Assembly (NCBI RefSeq): GCF_012317045.1
Contig: NZ_CP051154.1
Coordinates: forward strand, 558,001-622,000
Length of the DNA stretch: 64,000 bases
Reading direction: 5' to 3'
From: Leifsonia sp. PS1209
Lineage (GTDB): Bacteria; Actinomycetota; Actinomycetes; Actinomycetales; Microbacteriaceae
Each line of letters begins with the position of its first letter. The stretch's first letter is position 1. Both the position numbers and the translations under genes were made by a program. Below the pieces are notes generated by a model. It was not told the DNA's origin. It saw only the letters and a list, made by a program, of their open reading frames with translations, and did not search any database. Shown piece by piece: positions 15,732 to 24,689 of this stretch.

Positions 15732-16810
15732 TGCCACCAAGCGTCCCCGCTGTGCGGCGTACCGCGTCGCTGTCCAGCCAGATCGGTCTGACCGAGCGGA
15801 TTTTCGCATCCGGTCAGGACAGGGAGCTCGCCGCCGCCGTCGATGCCGGGCTCGCGCTCGTGGAAGAGGGCCTGCACGCAGAGATGCGGTTCGCGGACAA
15901 CCTCGCCGACGTCACCGCCCGCTACCTGCTCGAAGCCGGTGGCAAGCGGGTGCGCCCCATGCTGACGCTGCTCACCGCGCAGCTCGGGCTGGGGAACACC
16001 CCCGAGGTGCTGCAGGCGGCGGAGGCCGTGGAGATCACGCACCTCGCATCTCTCTACCACGACGACGTCATGGACGACTCGCAGATGCGGCGCGGGGTTC
16101 CGAGCGCGCAGTTCGTGTGGGGGAACTCCGTCGCCGTGCTGACCGGAGACCTGCTGTTCGCCCGGGCGAGCAAGATGGTGTCTTCGCTGGGCGAGCGCGC
16201 CATCCAGTTGCAGGCAGACACCTTCGAGCGGCTGTGCCTCGGGCAACTGCACGAGACCATCGGACCCCAGGACGGCGAAGACCCGGTCGAGCACTACATC
16301 CGCGTGCTCGAGGACAAGACCGGCTCGCTGATCGCCGTCGCTGCGCAGATGGGCGTGGTGTTCGCGAAGGCTCCGGAAGAGTACGAGCAGCCCGTCGTGA
16401 CGTTCGGCGAGAAGATCGGCGTCGCCTTCCAGATCATCGACGACGTGATCGACCTGTCGTCGAAGGGCGTCAAGGAGACAGGCAAGACGCCGGGCAACGA
16501 CCTCCGCGCCGGTGTCGCCACCCTTCCCGTGCTGCGGCTGCGCGAGCTCGCTGAGACGGACCAGGGTGCGCGCAAGCTGCTCGATCGGCTCGAACGCGAT
16601 GTGATCGGCACCGCGGAGGAGGGCGAGATCACCCCGGAGGCGACTGCCGCCATCGCAGCGCTCCGCGACCACGAAGTGACCGCCCACACCCTGCAGGAAG
16701 CCCACCGCTGGGCCCGCGAGGCCGTCGAAGCGCTCGAACCGCTGCCGACCGGTCCCGTCAAGAAGGCGCTGATCCGCTTCGCGGACACCATCGTCGAACG
16801 TTCCAGCTGA
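15731..16810 (+). CDS. all-trans polyprenyl diphosphate synthase (menaquinone side chain)
   Basis: A 359-residue trans-isoprenyl diphosphate synthase that elongates allylic diphosphates with IPP. The first aspartate-rich motif is YHDDVMDDS and the second IIDDVIDLSSKG; GGKRVRPML is the usual IPP-binding region. Position in the menaquinone cluster suggests that it makes the octa- or nonaprenyl side chain. The GTG start at 15731 shares a base with the menG stop codon, so translation is coupled. Length is slightly above the usual 320-340 owing to an N-terminal extension. Confidence 0.9.
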   Translation: MPPSVPAVRRTASLSSQIGLTERIFASGQDRELAAAVDAGLALVEEGLHAEMRFADNLADVTARYLLEAGGKRVRPMLTLLTAQLGLGNTPEVLQAAEAVEITHLASLYHDDVMDDSQMRRGVPSAQFVWGNSVAVLTGDLLFARASKMVSSLGERAIQLQADTFERLCLGQLHETIGPQDGEDPVEHYIRVLEDKTGSLIAVAAQMGVVFAKAPEEYEQPVVTFGEKIGVAFQIIDDVIDLSSKGVKETGKTPGNDLRAGVATLPVLRLRELAETDQGARKLLDRLERDVIGTAEEGEITPEATAAIAALRDHEVTAHTLQEAHRWAREAVEALEPLPTGPVKKALIRFADTIVERSS

Positions 16811-16828
16811 GCAAGAAAGACACAACGA

Positions 16829-18211
16829 ATGACCAAATTGCGACTGGCCATCGTCGGTGCAGGCCCCGCCGGCATTTACGCCGCGGACATCCTCCTCAAG
16901 GCGGAGCGCGCCTTCGACGTCTCCATCGACCTGTTCGAGCAGCTTCCCGCCCCGTACGGTCTCGTGCGTTACGGGGTCGCCCCCGACCACCCGCGCATCA
17001 AGGGCATCATCACGGCTCTGCGTGAGGTGCTCGACCGCGGGGACATCCGCATCTTCGGCAACGTCACGTACGGCGAGGACATCACCCTCGACGACCTCAA
17101 GCGCCACTACAACGCCGTGATCTTCGCGACCGGGGCCGTGCACGACGCCGAGCTGGACATCCCCGGCATCGAGCTGGAGGGCTCGTACGGTGCCGCCGAC
17201 TTCGTCAGCTGGTTCGACGGTCACCCGGATGTGCCGCGCACCTGGCCGCTGGAGGCCGAGTCCGTCGCCGTCATCGGCAACGGAAACGTCGCCCTCGACG
17301 TCTCGCGCATCCTGGCCAAGCACGCCGACGACCTGCTGCCCACCGAGATCCCGGACAACGTCTACGAGATCCTCAAGAACTCTCCCGTCACCGACGTGCA
17401 CGTCTTCGGCCGCCGCGGGCCGGCCCAGGTGAAGTTCACCCCGCTGGAGCTCCGCGAGCTGGGCGAACTGCGCGACGTCGACATGATCCTCTACGACGAG
17501 GACTTCGACTACGACGAGCAGTCGAAGGCCGCCATCGCGAGCAACAAGCAGGTCATGGTGATCGACCGCGTGCTGCAGCAGTGGCGTCAGCGCGAGGTGG
17601 GGAACGCATCCCGTCGCCTGCACCTGCACTTCTACGCCAAGCCGCTCGAGGTCGTCGACGACGGGAACGGTCACGTGGCCGCGTTCCGGTACGAGCGCAC
17701 CGAGTCGGACGGCGAGGGCGGCGTGCGCGGGACCGGCGAGATCCGCGAGGTGCCCATCCAGGCCATCTACCGCGCTGTCGGCTACTTCGGGTCGCCGCTT
17801 CCCGGCATCCCGTTCGACAAGAAGCACGGCGTGATCCCGAACCACGAGGGCCAGGTGCTGCGCAAGGGCGACAACGAGCGCATGTACGGCGTGTACGCCA
17901 CCGGGTGGATCAAGCGTGGACCGGTGGGTCTCATCGGCCACACCAAGTCGGACGCCATGGAAACGATCAAGCATGTGATCAATGATCAAGGGAACTGGTG
18001 GTCGCCCACCGACCCCTCCGAGGAATCTGTGGAGAACCTGCTGCGCGAGCGGGGTGTGGAGTACACGAACCTCGACGGCTGGCACAATCTCGACACGCAC
18101 GAGCAGGCACTCGGCGCCGAACGCGGCCGTGCCCGCGTCAAGGTCGTCCCGCGCGACGAGATGGTCCGGGTGTCGAACGCCACCCCGGTCGAGGCGTCCA
18201 CCGAGAGCTGA
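16829..18211 (+). CDS. fprA: ferredoxin/adrenodoxin-type NADP+ reductase FprA
   Basis: FAD flavoprotein that transfers electrons between NADPH and ferredoxin; the 460-residue length and motifs match mycobacterial FprA. It has the FAD Rossmann motif IVGAGPAGIYAAD at residues 7-19, the APYGLVRYGVAPDHP segment, the NADPH motif VIGNGNVALDVSRIL, and the conserved ATGWIKRGPVGLIGHTKSDA near the C-terminus. It lies 18 nt after the polyprenyl synthase gene on the same strand and may be co-transcribed with it. Confidence 0.93.
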   Translation: MTKLRLAIVGAGPAGIYAADILLKAERAFDVSIDLFEQLPAPYGLVRYGVAPDHPRIKGIITALREVLDRGDIRIFGNVTYGEDITLDDLKRHYNAVIFATGAVHDAELDIPGIELEGSYGAADFVSWFDGHPDVPRTWPLEAESVAVIGNGNVALDVSRILAKHADDLLPTEIPDNVYEILKNSPVTDVHVFGRRGPAQVKFTPLELRELGELRDVDMILYDEDFDYDEQSKAAIASNKQVMVIDRVLQQWRQREVGNASRRLHLHFYAKPLEVVDDGNGHVAAFRYERTESDGEGGVRGTGEIREVPIQAIYRAVGYFGSPLPGIPFDKKHGVIPNHEGQVLRKGDNERMYGVYATGWIKRGPVGLIGHTKSDAMETIKHVINDQGNWWSPTDPSEESVENLLRERGVEYTNLDGWHNLDTHEQALGAERGRARVKVVPRDEMVRVSNATPVEASTES

Positions 18212-18249
18212 CGCTCGCGCGAACCCGCCGCGCCTGCCACGCTGGGGTC

Positions 18250-19242
18250 ATGACGCGCGCGCAGGAGTGGTCGCCGGATGTGCTGGGGGAGCCGTTCGAG
18301 CAGCTCACGCTGCCGCTGAAACCGGATGCGGAGGGCGAGGTCGTCGCGACCCTCGTCCGCTATGCGCCCCCACCGCACCTCGCCGACCTGCGCCTGCTCC
18401 GCGCCGTCGCGGCCGACGCGGACGTGCTCTACGTGCACGGCTGGTCCGACTACTTCTTCCAGAAGGAGCTCGCCCGGTTCTGGCACGAGAACGGGGCGCG
18501 CTTCTTCGCCATCGACCTGCGCAAGTACGGCCGCAGCCTGCGTCCGTGGCAGACGCCGGGCTTCGTCGACGACCTCGCGACGTACGACGAGGAACTGGAT
18601 GCGGCCATCTCGGTCATCCGCGAGAGCGCGCAGAAGGACCGCAAGCTCATCCTGCTCGGCCACTCGACGGGCGGCCTCACGCTCAGCCTCTGGGCCGACC
18701 GCCATCCCGGAAAAGCGGATGCGCTGGTGCTGAACAGCCCGTGGCTCGAGTTCCAGGCGCACTCGGCGGGGCGGGCCGCGTTGGCGCCGCTGATCGGCCT
18801 GCAGGCGCGCGTCGACCCGAAAGCCCCGCTGCCGAACGTCGACCTCGGCTTCTACACCAGGACGGTGTCGTCGACGATGGAGGGCGAGTGGGACTACAAC
18901 CTCGACTGGCGGCCCGTGCGAGGCTTCGCGGTGCTGCCGGCGTGGCTGACGGCGGTGATGGCGGGGCATGCGCGCGTGGCGGCCGGCCTGCACATCGACG
19001 TCCCGGTGCTGACGATGGTTTCTGCGCGGTCGACGATCCTCCCGCGGTGGACGCCGGACATGATGAGCTCGGACATCGTTCTGGTCGTGGATGAGATCGC
19101 TCAGCGCGCGCTCAAGCTGGCGCCGACGGTCACGGTCTCGCGCATCGACGGGGCGATCCACGACATCTTCCTGTCGCGCGAGCCGGTGCGGCAGGCGGCG
19201 TACGCCGAAGTGCGGCGGTGGCTGCGCGGCTACCTGCGCTGA
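18250..19242 (+). CDS. alpha/beta hydrolase (lysophospholipase-like)
   Basis: A 330-residue serine hydrolase with nucleophile elbow GHSTGG near residue 138, oxyanion-hole region YVHGWSDYFFQ, acid region after VPVLTMVSARST, and catalytic His in DGAIHDIFLS near the C-terminus. The arrangement resembles the Hydrolase_4 (monoacylglycerol lipase or lysophospholipase) group. I chose the ATG at 18250. The substrate is unknown and there is no partner gene. Confidence 0.82.
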   Translation: MTRAQEWSPDVLGEPFEQLTLPLKPDAEGEVVATLVRYAPPPHLADLRLLRAVAADADVLYVHGWSDYFFQKELARFWHENGARFFAIDLRKYGRSLRPWQTPGFVDDLATYDEELDAAISVIRESAQKDRKLILLGHSTGGLTLSLWADRHPGKADALVLNSPWLEFQAHSAGRAALAPLIGLQARVDPKAPLPNVDLGFYTRTVSSTMEGEWDYNLDWRPVRGFAVLPAWLTAVMAGHARVAAGLHIDVPVLTMVSARSTILPRWTPDMMSSDIVLVVDEIAQRALKLAPTVTVSRIDGAIHDIFLSREPVRQAAYAEVRRWLRGYLR

Positions 19243-19320
19243 GCGCGGGGTGCTGCGGATGCGCGGGATGCGCCGGATGCGCGGCCGCCGCGTCTCCGGC
19301 GACCGCGCATCCCGGGTCGT

Positions 19321-19809
19321 CTAGCGGAAGTTGACGAACTGCAGCGCGACGTCGAGGTCGGCGCCCTTGAGCAGGTTCATGGTGGCCTGCAGGTCGTCAC
19401 GGCTCTTCGACGTGACGCGGAGTTCGTCGCCCTGGATCTGCGACTTCACGCTCTTCGGCGCTTCGTCGCGGATGAGCTTGTTGATCTTCTTCGCCGCATC
19501 CTGCTCGATGCCGTTCTTGATGCTGGCCTCGATGCGGAACTCCTTGCCGGACGGGTACGGCTCACCGGTGTCGAGCGAGCGCAGCGAGATGCCCCGCTTG
19601 ATGAGCTTCGACTCGAACACCTCGAGGACCGCTTTGACGCGCTCCTCGGTGTTGGCCTTCATCAGAACCTTTTCGCCGCTCCACTCGATGGATGCGCCGA
19701 CGTTCTTGAAGTCGTAACGCTGCTCCACCTCTTTGCGAGCCTGGTTGAGGGCGTTGTCGGCCTCCATCTTGTCGACCTTGCTGACCACGTCGAACGATGA
19801 GTCTGCCAT
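19321..19809 (-). CDS. yajQ: YajQ-family nucleotide-binding protein
   Basis: A 162-residue protein of the YajQ/UPF0234 family, made of two ferredoxin-like domains. It starts [20 protein letters not shown] and contains [12 protein letters not shown] and the [20 protein letters not shown] segment that define the family. Some members bind cyclic di-GMP and control transcription, which is unproven in actinobacteria. GGAAGGTGG precedes the ATG. It converges on the preceding hydrolase. Confidence 0.92.
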   Translation of the reverse strand: MADSSFDVVSKVDKMEADNALNQARKEVEQRYDFKNVGASIEWSGEKVLMKANTEERVKAVLEVFESKLIKRGISLRSLDTGEPYPSGKEFRIEASIKNGIEQDAAKKINKLIRDEAPKSVKSQIQGDELRVTSKSRDDLQATMNLLKGADLDVALQFVNFR

Positions 19810-19884
19810 TCGTCGCCACCTTCCTGAGAGAACTACGGGTGCCGTGCGGCACCAGACAATTCAAACAGGTCGCAGGCGCGGCTG

Positions 19885-20028
19885 CTACGCCGTCTGCTGC
19901 AGTTCGGCCAGGTAGGTCACGTGGCAGCCGTCGCCGCTGCACTCCACGCACACTGTGATCTCTTCATCGTGCTGGAACGGGTCGGCGCCGGTTCCGTCGC
20001 ACCGTTCGCAAATCTCCAACGTTCTCAT
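19885..20028 (-). CDS. 47-residue zinc-ribbon-like mini-protein
   Basis: A short protein with two CXXC knuckles, CERCDGTGADP and CVECSGDG, spaced like half of a DnaJ CXXCXGXG zinc domain. It probably binds one zinc ion. I chose the ATG at 20028 because the frame above it has no similarity to the motif region and is arginine-rich. Similar tiny proteins are seen in Microbacteriaceae, but no function is known to me. Confidence 0.6.
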   Translation of the reverse strand: MRTLEICERCDGTGADPFQHDEEITVCVECSGDGCHVTYLAELQQTA

Positions 20029-20185
20029 GCCGACGATTCTGCGCCGCACCACCGACATAGCGGGCAGTGGATGCGGGGTGTCGCGGATCGGCCGACGCCG
20101 CCGAAGACTTCTCCTCCTGCGGTCGAACGGGAGGTGGTACGACGGTCCGACGACACGCCGCCGCGCGGTTCCTAGGCTCGGAGTC

Positions 20186-20416
20186 ATGCGACTCACCTAC
20201 GACCCGGAGCTCGACGTCGCGCACTTCCGCCTCGACGTCCCGACCGATCCGTCCCTGCCCGACCGTTCGGCCGTCCCGGATGCTCCTGCCGCTGGCGCTC
20301 ACATCGATGCGGAGTTCGACGCGGCGGGGTTCCTCGTCGGGTTCGAGGTGCTCGGGGCGCACCTCGTGCTGCGGCCGGACGTGCTCGCGGCCGCGGAGCG
20401 GTCGAGCCGCGCGTAG
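20186..20416 (+). CDS. DUF2283-domain protein
   Basis: A 76-residue protein starting MRLTYDPELDVAHFRL and containing HIDAEFDAAGFLVGFEVLGA, the beta-strand pattern of DUF2283. The function is unknown. The ATG lies 7 nt after TAGGCT (20173-20178), so it is probably expressed from a leaderless mRNA. It is followed by a low-complexity CGCGTAGCG-rich spacer before the convergent TetR gene. Confidence 0.8.
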   Translation: MRLTYDPELDVAHFRLDVPTDPSLPDRSAVPDAPAAGAHIDAEFDAAGFLVGFEVLGAHLVLRPDVLAAAERSSRA

Positions 20417-20481
20417 CGGCGAGCGCAGGGCGCAGGGCGCCAAGCGCGTAGCGCGTAGCGCATAGCACCAAGCGACGAGCA

Positions 20482-21120
20482 CTAGCGCGCCCCAGCACCA
20501 CCCGCATCCACTGGTCGCACCAGCGGCAGGAAGATGGTGTCGACGATCTCCTCGATCGTCTCCGCCGGCACCGGCCGCAGGGTCATGATGGCGTCGTGCC
20601 GGAAGAGGTCGAACGGCAACGTCGCGATGCGCGGGGTGAGGCGTGCAGGGTCGATCTCTCCGCGGTCGATGCCGCGCTGGATGACGGTGTCCACTCTGGT
20701 CGTCCTTCCGCCGATGAGCACGTCGCGGAGGTCGGAGAGGCTCGTTCCCGTCTCGGCGAAGTAGCCGCCGAGGTGGACGCTCATGGCGGCGGCAAAGCCG
20801 ATCCTGGTCTCGTTGGCCGTGGTGAGGAGGGCGATCAGGTCGCCGCGGAGGCTGCCCGTGTCCGGCGTCGCCGGCTGGTCGCGCAACCCTGCGCGTGCGA
20901 CGGCCGCCCTGACCAGTTCCTGCCTGGTCGGCCAGCGACGGTAGACGACCGGGCGGCTGGTCTCGGCGCGCGCCGCGACCGCGTCGATGGTGAAGGCCGC
21001 ATAGCCGTGCTCGACGAGCTGGTCCCAGGCTGCATCGAGGATCGCGTTCTCCAGCTCGGCCCCTCGGCGTCGCCGGGCGGGTGCGTCCGCCTCCGGGGTC
21101 GGCTGCTCAACAAGATCCAT
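20482..21120 (-). CDS. TetR-family repressor of the adjacent efflux gene
   Basis: A 212-residue TetR-type regulator. The HTH spans about residues 18-65 (NAILDAAWDQLVEHGYAAFT, then AARAETSRPVVYRRWPTRQE), followed by a helical ligand domain of TetR_C type. It is divergent from the MFS gene, with 63 nt between starts, and palindromic sites in that gap overlap both promoters. It probably represses the transporter and itself until a toxic substrate binds. Confidence 0.87.
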   Translation of the reverse strand: MDLVEQPTPEADAPARRRRGAELENAILDAAWDQLVEHGYAAFTIDAVAARAETSRPVVYRRWPTRQELVRAAVARAGLRDQPATPDTGSLRGDLIALLTTANETRIGFAAAMSVHLGGYFAETGTSLSDLRDVLIGGRTTRVDTVIQRGIDRGEIDPARLTPRIATLPFDLFRHDAIMTLRPVPAETIEEIVDTIFLPLVRPVDAGGAGAR

Positions 21121-21124
21121 TTGC

Positions 21125-21177
21125 GTATCTTATCGCGTCGACCTATGATCCCAATAAGATACAGTCGCGTACCTTAA
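21125..21177. promoter_or_regulatory. probable TetR operators in the tetR-MFS intergenic region
   Basis: GTATCTTAT (21125-21133) is an exact inverted copy of ATAAGATAC (21154-21162). The latter also forms a tighter palindrome with GTACCTTA just before the MFS ribosome binding site (TAAGATAC, 6 nt, then GTACCTTA). Three related half-sites in 53 bp between divergent genes fit repressor binding that blocks both promoters. Confidence 0.65.
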
Positions 21178-21183
21178 GGAGAC

Positions 21184-22659
21184 ATGGTGACCGAGAAGTC
21201 CAAGCTCGACCCGGGGGTCGTTCGCATCGCCGTCGTCGTGATCGTCGGCGCGCTCGCCGTGATCTTCGACACGACCATCGTGAGCGTCGCCCTGCACACG
21301 CTCGCCACCGACCTGCACACCTCGGTCGACACCATCCAGTGGGTCAGCACCGGGTATCTGCTGGCGCTCGGCGTGACCATCCCGATCGTCGGCTGGGCGC
21401 AGCAACGGATCGGCGGCAAGCGGCTCTGGATCATCGCCCTCGCGATCTTCCTGCTCGGCTCCGTGCTCTGCAGCCTGGCGTGGGATGCGCCCAGCCTCAT
21501 CGCCTTCCGCGTCGTGCAGGGCATCGGCGGCGGCATCATGCTCCCGCTCATGTCCACTCTTGTGATGCAGGCGGCGCACGGCCAGAACCTCGGCCGCATC
21601 ATGTCTGCGGTGAGCCTCCCCGCCGTGCTCGGCCCCATCCTCGGCCCGGTGCTCGGCGGCCTTATCCTCAGCTACTTCGACTGGCGCTGGCTGTTCTGGG
21701 TCAACGTCCCGTTCTGCGTCGTCGGCATCGTGCTCGCCATCCGGATGCTGCCCCGCGACACCCTCGGCCCCCGGCCGAGACTGGACTGGGTGGGGCTGGT
21801 GCTGCTGTCGCCGGCGGTGGTCGGCCTGCTCTACGGTCTGTCCAATGTGAGCAAGGACGGCGGCTTCGGCCGCGGCGACGTGCTCGTGCCCCTCATCGCC
21901 GGAGCCTTGCTGCTCGCGGCCTTCGTGCTCTGGGCGCTGCGGCGCGGGGAGGGAGGGCTCGTCGACGTGCGGCTGTTCCGGCACCGCCCCGTGGCCTCCG
22001 CCTCCACGCTGCTCTTCCTGTCCGGCGCTTCGCTCTACGGCGCGATGCTGCTCCTTCCCCTCTACTTCCAGGAGGTCAGGGGAGCGGATGCGCTCGGAGC
22101 TGGTCTGCTCCTGGTGCCTCAGGGCATCGGCACCCTGCTCAGCCGCACGACGGCCGGACGACTCACCGACCGCCTCGGCGCACGCTGGGTGTCGATGGCG
22201 GGCTTCGCGATCGTCGGTATCGCGACCGTGCCGTTCGCCTTCACCACCCCCACCACGAACGAGTGGATGCTCATGGCCGCTCTCTTCGTGCGCGGTTTCG
22301 GGCTCGGAGCTGTCACCATCCCGTTGATGGCGGTCGCATTCATCGGACTGGAACGCAGCGAGGTGCCGCACGCAAGCATCCTGACCAGGATCACCTCGCA
22401 GCTCGGCGGTTCGTTCGGTGTCGCGCTTCTGGCCGTGATCCTGCAGGGCGCAGCGGTGGGCGCCACGTCGCTGGACGGAATCGCGGACGCGTTCGACCAG
22501 GCGTTCTGGTGGGCGGTCGGGTTCACCGTGCTGGCGATCGGGCTGTCCGCTCTGCTGCCGGGACGCCCGGCCGCGCAGCCCGCCGCAGCAGCGCCAGAGC
22601 AGACGGCGCCGCTCGCTCCGGCGCAGGCCGTGGCATCCGGAGATATCCCCCTCCGGTAG
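21184..22659 (+). CDS. MFS multidrug efflux transporter, DHA2 (EmrB-like) family
   Basis: A 491-residue drug:proton antiporter with about 14 hydrophobic segments. The family signature FDTTIVSVALHTLATDL is in helix 1, and helix 5 contains LPAVLGPILGPVLGGLI (motif C of antiporters). AAGGAG lies 5 nt upstream of the ATG. Control by the divergent TetR protein is likely. The stop codon is embedded in a palindromic motif that also appears upstream of the acyltransferase gene. The substrate cannot be told from sequence. Confidence 0.9.
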   Translation: MVTEKSKLDPGVVRIAVVVIVGALAVIFDTTIVSVALHTLATDLHTSVDTIQWVSTGYLLALGVTIPIVGWAQQRIGGKRLWIIALAIFLLGSVLCSLAWDAPSLIAFRVVQGIGGGIMLPLMSTLVMQAAHGQNLGRIMSAVSLPAVLGPILGPVLGGLILSYFDWRWLFWVNVPFCVVGIVLAIRMLPRDTLGPRPRLDWVGLVLLSPAVVGLLYGLSNVSKDGGFGRGDVLVPLIAGALLLAAFVLWALRRGEGGLVDVRLFRHRPVASASTLLFLSGASLYGAMLLLPLYFQEVRGADALGAGLLLVPQGIGTLLSRTTAGRLTDRLGARWVSMAGFAIVGIATVPFAFTTPTTNEWMLMAALFVRGFGLGAVTIPLMAVAFIGLERSEVPHASILTRITSQLGGSFGVALLAVILQGAAVGATSLDGIADAFDQAFWWAVGFTVLAIGLSALLPGRPAAQPAAAAPEQTAPLAPAQAVASGDIPLR

Positions 22660-22680
22660 GGGTGCCGGGGGTACCCCCGG
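22647..22680 (+). promoter_or_regulatory. GGTAGGGG motif and palindrome upstream of the DedA-kinase-regulator operon
   Basis: CCCCCTCCGGTAGGGG (22647-22662) overlaps the MFS stop codon and is followed by the 16-bp perfect palindrome CCGGGGGTACCCCCGG (22665-22680). A closely related palindrome, CCCCTACCGCGGTAGGGG, occurs at 25384-25401 downstream of the response regulator and before the acyltransferase gene. Both are followed by CCCCGGG and NGACG. I propose a binding site for the linked response regulator. Confidence 0.5.
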
Positions 22681-22712
22681 GTGACGCGCTGCGGCATCCC
22701 GTCTCCCTAACG

Positions 22713-22746
22713 TCGGATACGGGCGGAAATCTCCGCCCGTATCCGA
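22713..22746 (+). promoter_or_regulatory. 34-bp perfect hairpin before the DedA gene
   Basis: Two 15-nt arms (22713-22727, TCGGATACGGGCGGA; 22732-22746, its exact complement) flank a 4-nt loop, 12 nt before the DedA start. A possible -10 (TAACGT, 22708-22713) would start transcription inside it, so it could be an operator or a 5' untranslated structure. Confidence 0.6.
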
Positions 22747-22758
22747 GGGGAGCACGGG

Positions 22759-23460
22759 ATGGACGCACTGAACGAACTGATCGCGCAGGCGGTGTCGTCG
22801 CCGTGGATCTACCTGCTGGTCGCCGCCGTCGTCTTCGTCGACGCGTTCTTCCCTCCGGTGCCCAGCGAGTCGGTGGTGATCGCGGCAGCGGCGGCGAGCA
22901 TCACGCTCGGCCAGCCGAACATCGCCATCATCGTCGCCTGCGCCGCCATCGGTGCGATCGTCGGCGACAATGTCACGTTCGCGATCGGTCGCGGTGTCGG
23001 GCTCACCCGGTTCCGCTGGATGCGGAGGCCCAGGATGCAGGCGGCCCTCGGCTGGGCCCGCGACGGCCTCGACCGCCGTGCCGCCGTGCTGCTGTTGACC
23101 GCGCGCTACATCCCGGTCGGACGGGTCGCCGTGAACCTCGTCGCGGGAGCATCCGGGTTCTCGCGCCGCCGGTTCTTCGGGCTGTCGGTCCTCGCCGGTC
23201 TGTCCTGGGCGGCGTACAGCGTTACGGTGGGACTGCTCGCCGGGCACTGGCTGCACGGCAACCCGCTGCTCGGGATGCTCGCGGGCATCGCGATGGGACT
23301 CCTGACCGGTGTGCTGCTCGACGCGGGGATGCGGTTCGCAGCCCGGCGGCGCGCGAAGCATGCTGCGGCGGCCGCGCCTGCCGCGGTGCTGGATGAGGTC
23401 GACGCCGCGGAGACGCGGCCGGATGGAGTGCTGGTGTGCGCGGACGGACCAAGGAGATGA
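22759..23460 (+). CDS. DedA-family membrane protein
   Basis: A 233-residue integral membrane protein of the DedA/SNARE-associated superfamily, implicated in undecaprenyl-phosphate or phospholipid flipping. It shows FVDAFFPPVPSESVV with the conserved Glu, the GDNVTFAIGR region, and RYIPVGRVAVNLVAGAS with the conserved Arg and Gly. The C-terminal 40 residues are an Ala/Arg-rich cytoplasmic tail. It heads an operon with a histidine kinase and response regulator, which suggests a link to envelope stress sensing. Confidence 0.88.
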   Translation: MDALNELIAQAVSSPWIYLLVAAVVFVDAFFPPVPSESVVIAAAAASITLGQPNIAIIVACAAIGAIVGDNVTFAIGRGVGLTRFRWMRRPRMQAALGWARDGLDRRAAVLLLTARYIPVGRVAVNLVAGASGFSRRRFFGLSVLAGLSWAAYSVTVGLLAGHWLHGNPLLGMLAGIAMGLLTGVLLDAGMRFAARRRAKHAAAAAPAAVLDEVDAAETRPDGVLVCADGPRR

Positions 23461-23462
23461 CG

Positions 23463-24689
23463 ATGACGGCCGAACACCCACCGCTGCGCACCAGGCTCGA
23501 CGGGATGCTCGTCCTCCTCTGGGGGATCGGCTCGACCGCCGCCGTGGCGATCCTGGCGCTGACCTCGTCGCTGGGTTCGACGCTGTACGGCATCCCGGTG
23601 GTCATCGCTCTCGGCCTCGGTGTCGCTCAGGCGGCGTCGATCGTGCTGGCGATCGTCTCGCCGCGCCTTGCCGTCGTGATCTCGGTGGTGACCCTGGTGG
23701 CGGCCGGATTCGCCTCCGTGCCGGACGGCGCGAGCCCGTGGCCCGTCGCGGTGCCGACGATCGTCGCCAGCGCGCTGGTGCTGGTGATCGCGACGCTGCG
23801 CTCCGACTGGCGCGTCGGCCTGGTCGGCTGGGCGGGCGGCGCCCTCGGCAGCATCCTGGTCGCCCTGGTCGCAGCCCGGCCGCCTGCGACCTCCGGCGCG
23901 ATCACAGCCGACCTCATCGTCTTCTGGTCGATCACCGCCGCCGCGATGCTGGGCGCGACGCTGGTCGTGAACTGGCAGGATGTGCGCCGCCAGCTGCTCA
24001 GGGAGCAGCAGATCTCCGCCTCCGAGCTGACGCGCCGCGAGATCGCGGAGGAACGCACCCGCATCGCCAGGGAACTGCACGACGTGGTCGCCCACGGCAT
24101 GTCGGCCATCCAGGTGCAGGCGTCGAGTGCCAGGTACCGCATCCCGTCGCTGAGCGAGGAGGCCGCGGAGGAATTCGACGACCTCGCGGCCACCGCGCGT
24201 GCGGCGATGGGCGAGATGCGCACGCTGCTCGGTGTGCTCCGCAGCGAGGACACGGTGGTGGAGACGGCGCCGCAGCCGGGGGTCGGCGAGATCGCCGGGC
24301 TGGTGGCGCGCGCATCCCGAGCCGGTGGGGCCGTGCGCCTGGACGACCGGGTGGCCGCACAGGACGTCGCCGCCCTCGACCCCGCCGTGTCGCTGACGGT
24401 GTACCGCATCGTGCAGGAGGCCCTCAGCAACGTGGCCAGGCACGCGACGGGCGCATCCACGGTCGTGACGCTCGACCGCAGTGGGGACGCCCTCGACGTG
24501 TCTGTGCGCAATGAGCGCGCGCCGGGGCGACCGGCCTCCGCACCGGCTCCGGACACCGGAGGACACGGCATCCGGGGGATGCGCGAGCGCGCCGCGCTGC
24601 TGGGTGGCAGTCTGGAGGCGGAGCGCACGGACGACGGCGGTTTTGTCGTCCACGCGCGCATCCCCGTCGTGTCGAGAGGAACAGTATGA
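23463..24689 (+). CDS. NarL-type sensor histidine kinase
   Basis: A 408-residue kinase with several N-terminal membrane helices (about residues 15-165), a HisKA_3 dimerisation region with the phospho-acceptor box ARELHDVVAHGMSAIQVQ, and an HATPase domain ending with DTGGHGIRGMRERAALLGG. I prefer the ATG at 23463 because AAGGAG (23450-23455) then has about 7 nt spacing; an ATG at 23457 overlaps the DedA stop. It has little extracytoplasmic sequence, so it is probably an intramembrane-sensing kinase. Its stop overlaps the response regulator start. Confidence 0.9.
   Translation: MTAEHPPLRTRLDGMLVLLWGIGSTAAVAILALTSSLGSTLYGIPVVIALGLGVAQAASIVLAIVSPRLAVVISVVTLVAAGFASVPDGASPWPVAVPTIVASALVLVIATLRSDWRVGLVGWAGGALGSILVALVAARPPATSGAITADLIVFWSITAAAMLGATLVVNWQDVRRQLLREQQISASELTRREIAEERTRIARELHDVVAHGMSAIQVQASSARYRIPSLSEEAAEEFDDLAATARAAMGEMRTLLGVLRSEDTVVETAPQPGVGEIAGLVARASRAGGAVRLDDRVAAQDVAALDPAVSLTVYRIVQEALSNVARHATGASTVVTLDRSGDALDVSVRNERAPGRPASAPAPDTGGHGIRGMRERAALLGGSLEAERTDDGGFVVHARIPVVSRGTV

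Noticed and set aside
15238..18100. Very long open frames on both strands across the menG tail and fprA
   Set aside because: These are GC-rich shadow frames with repetitive Arg/Pro or Val/Ala translations; the real genes have clear domains.
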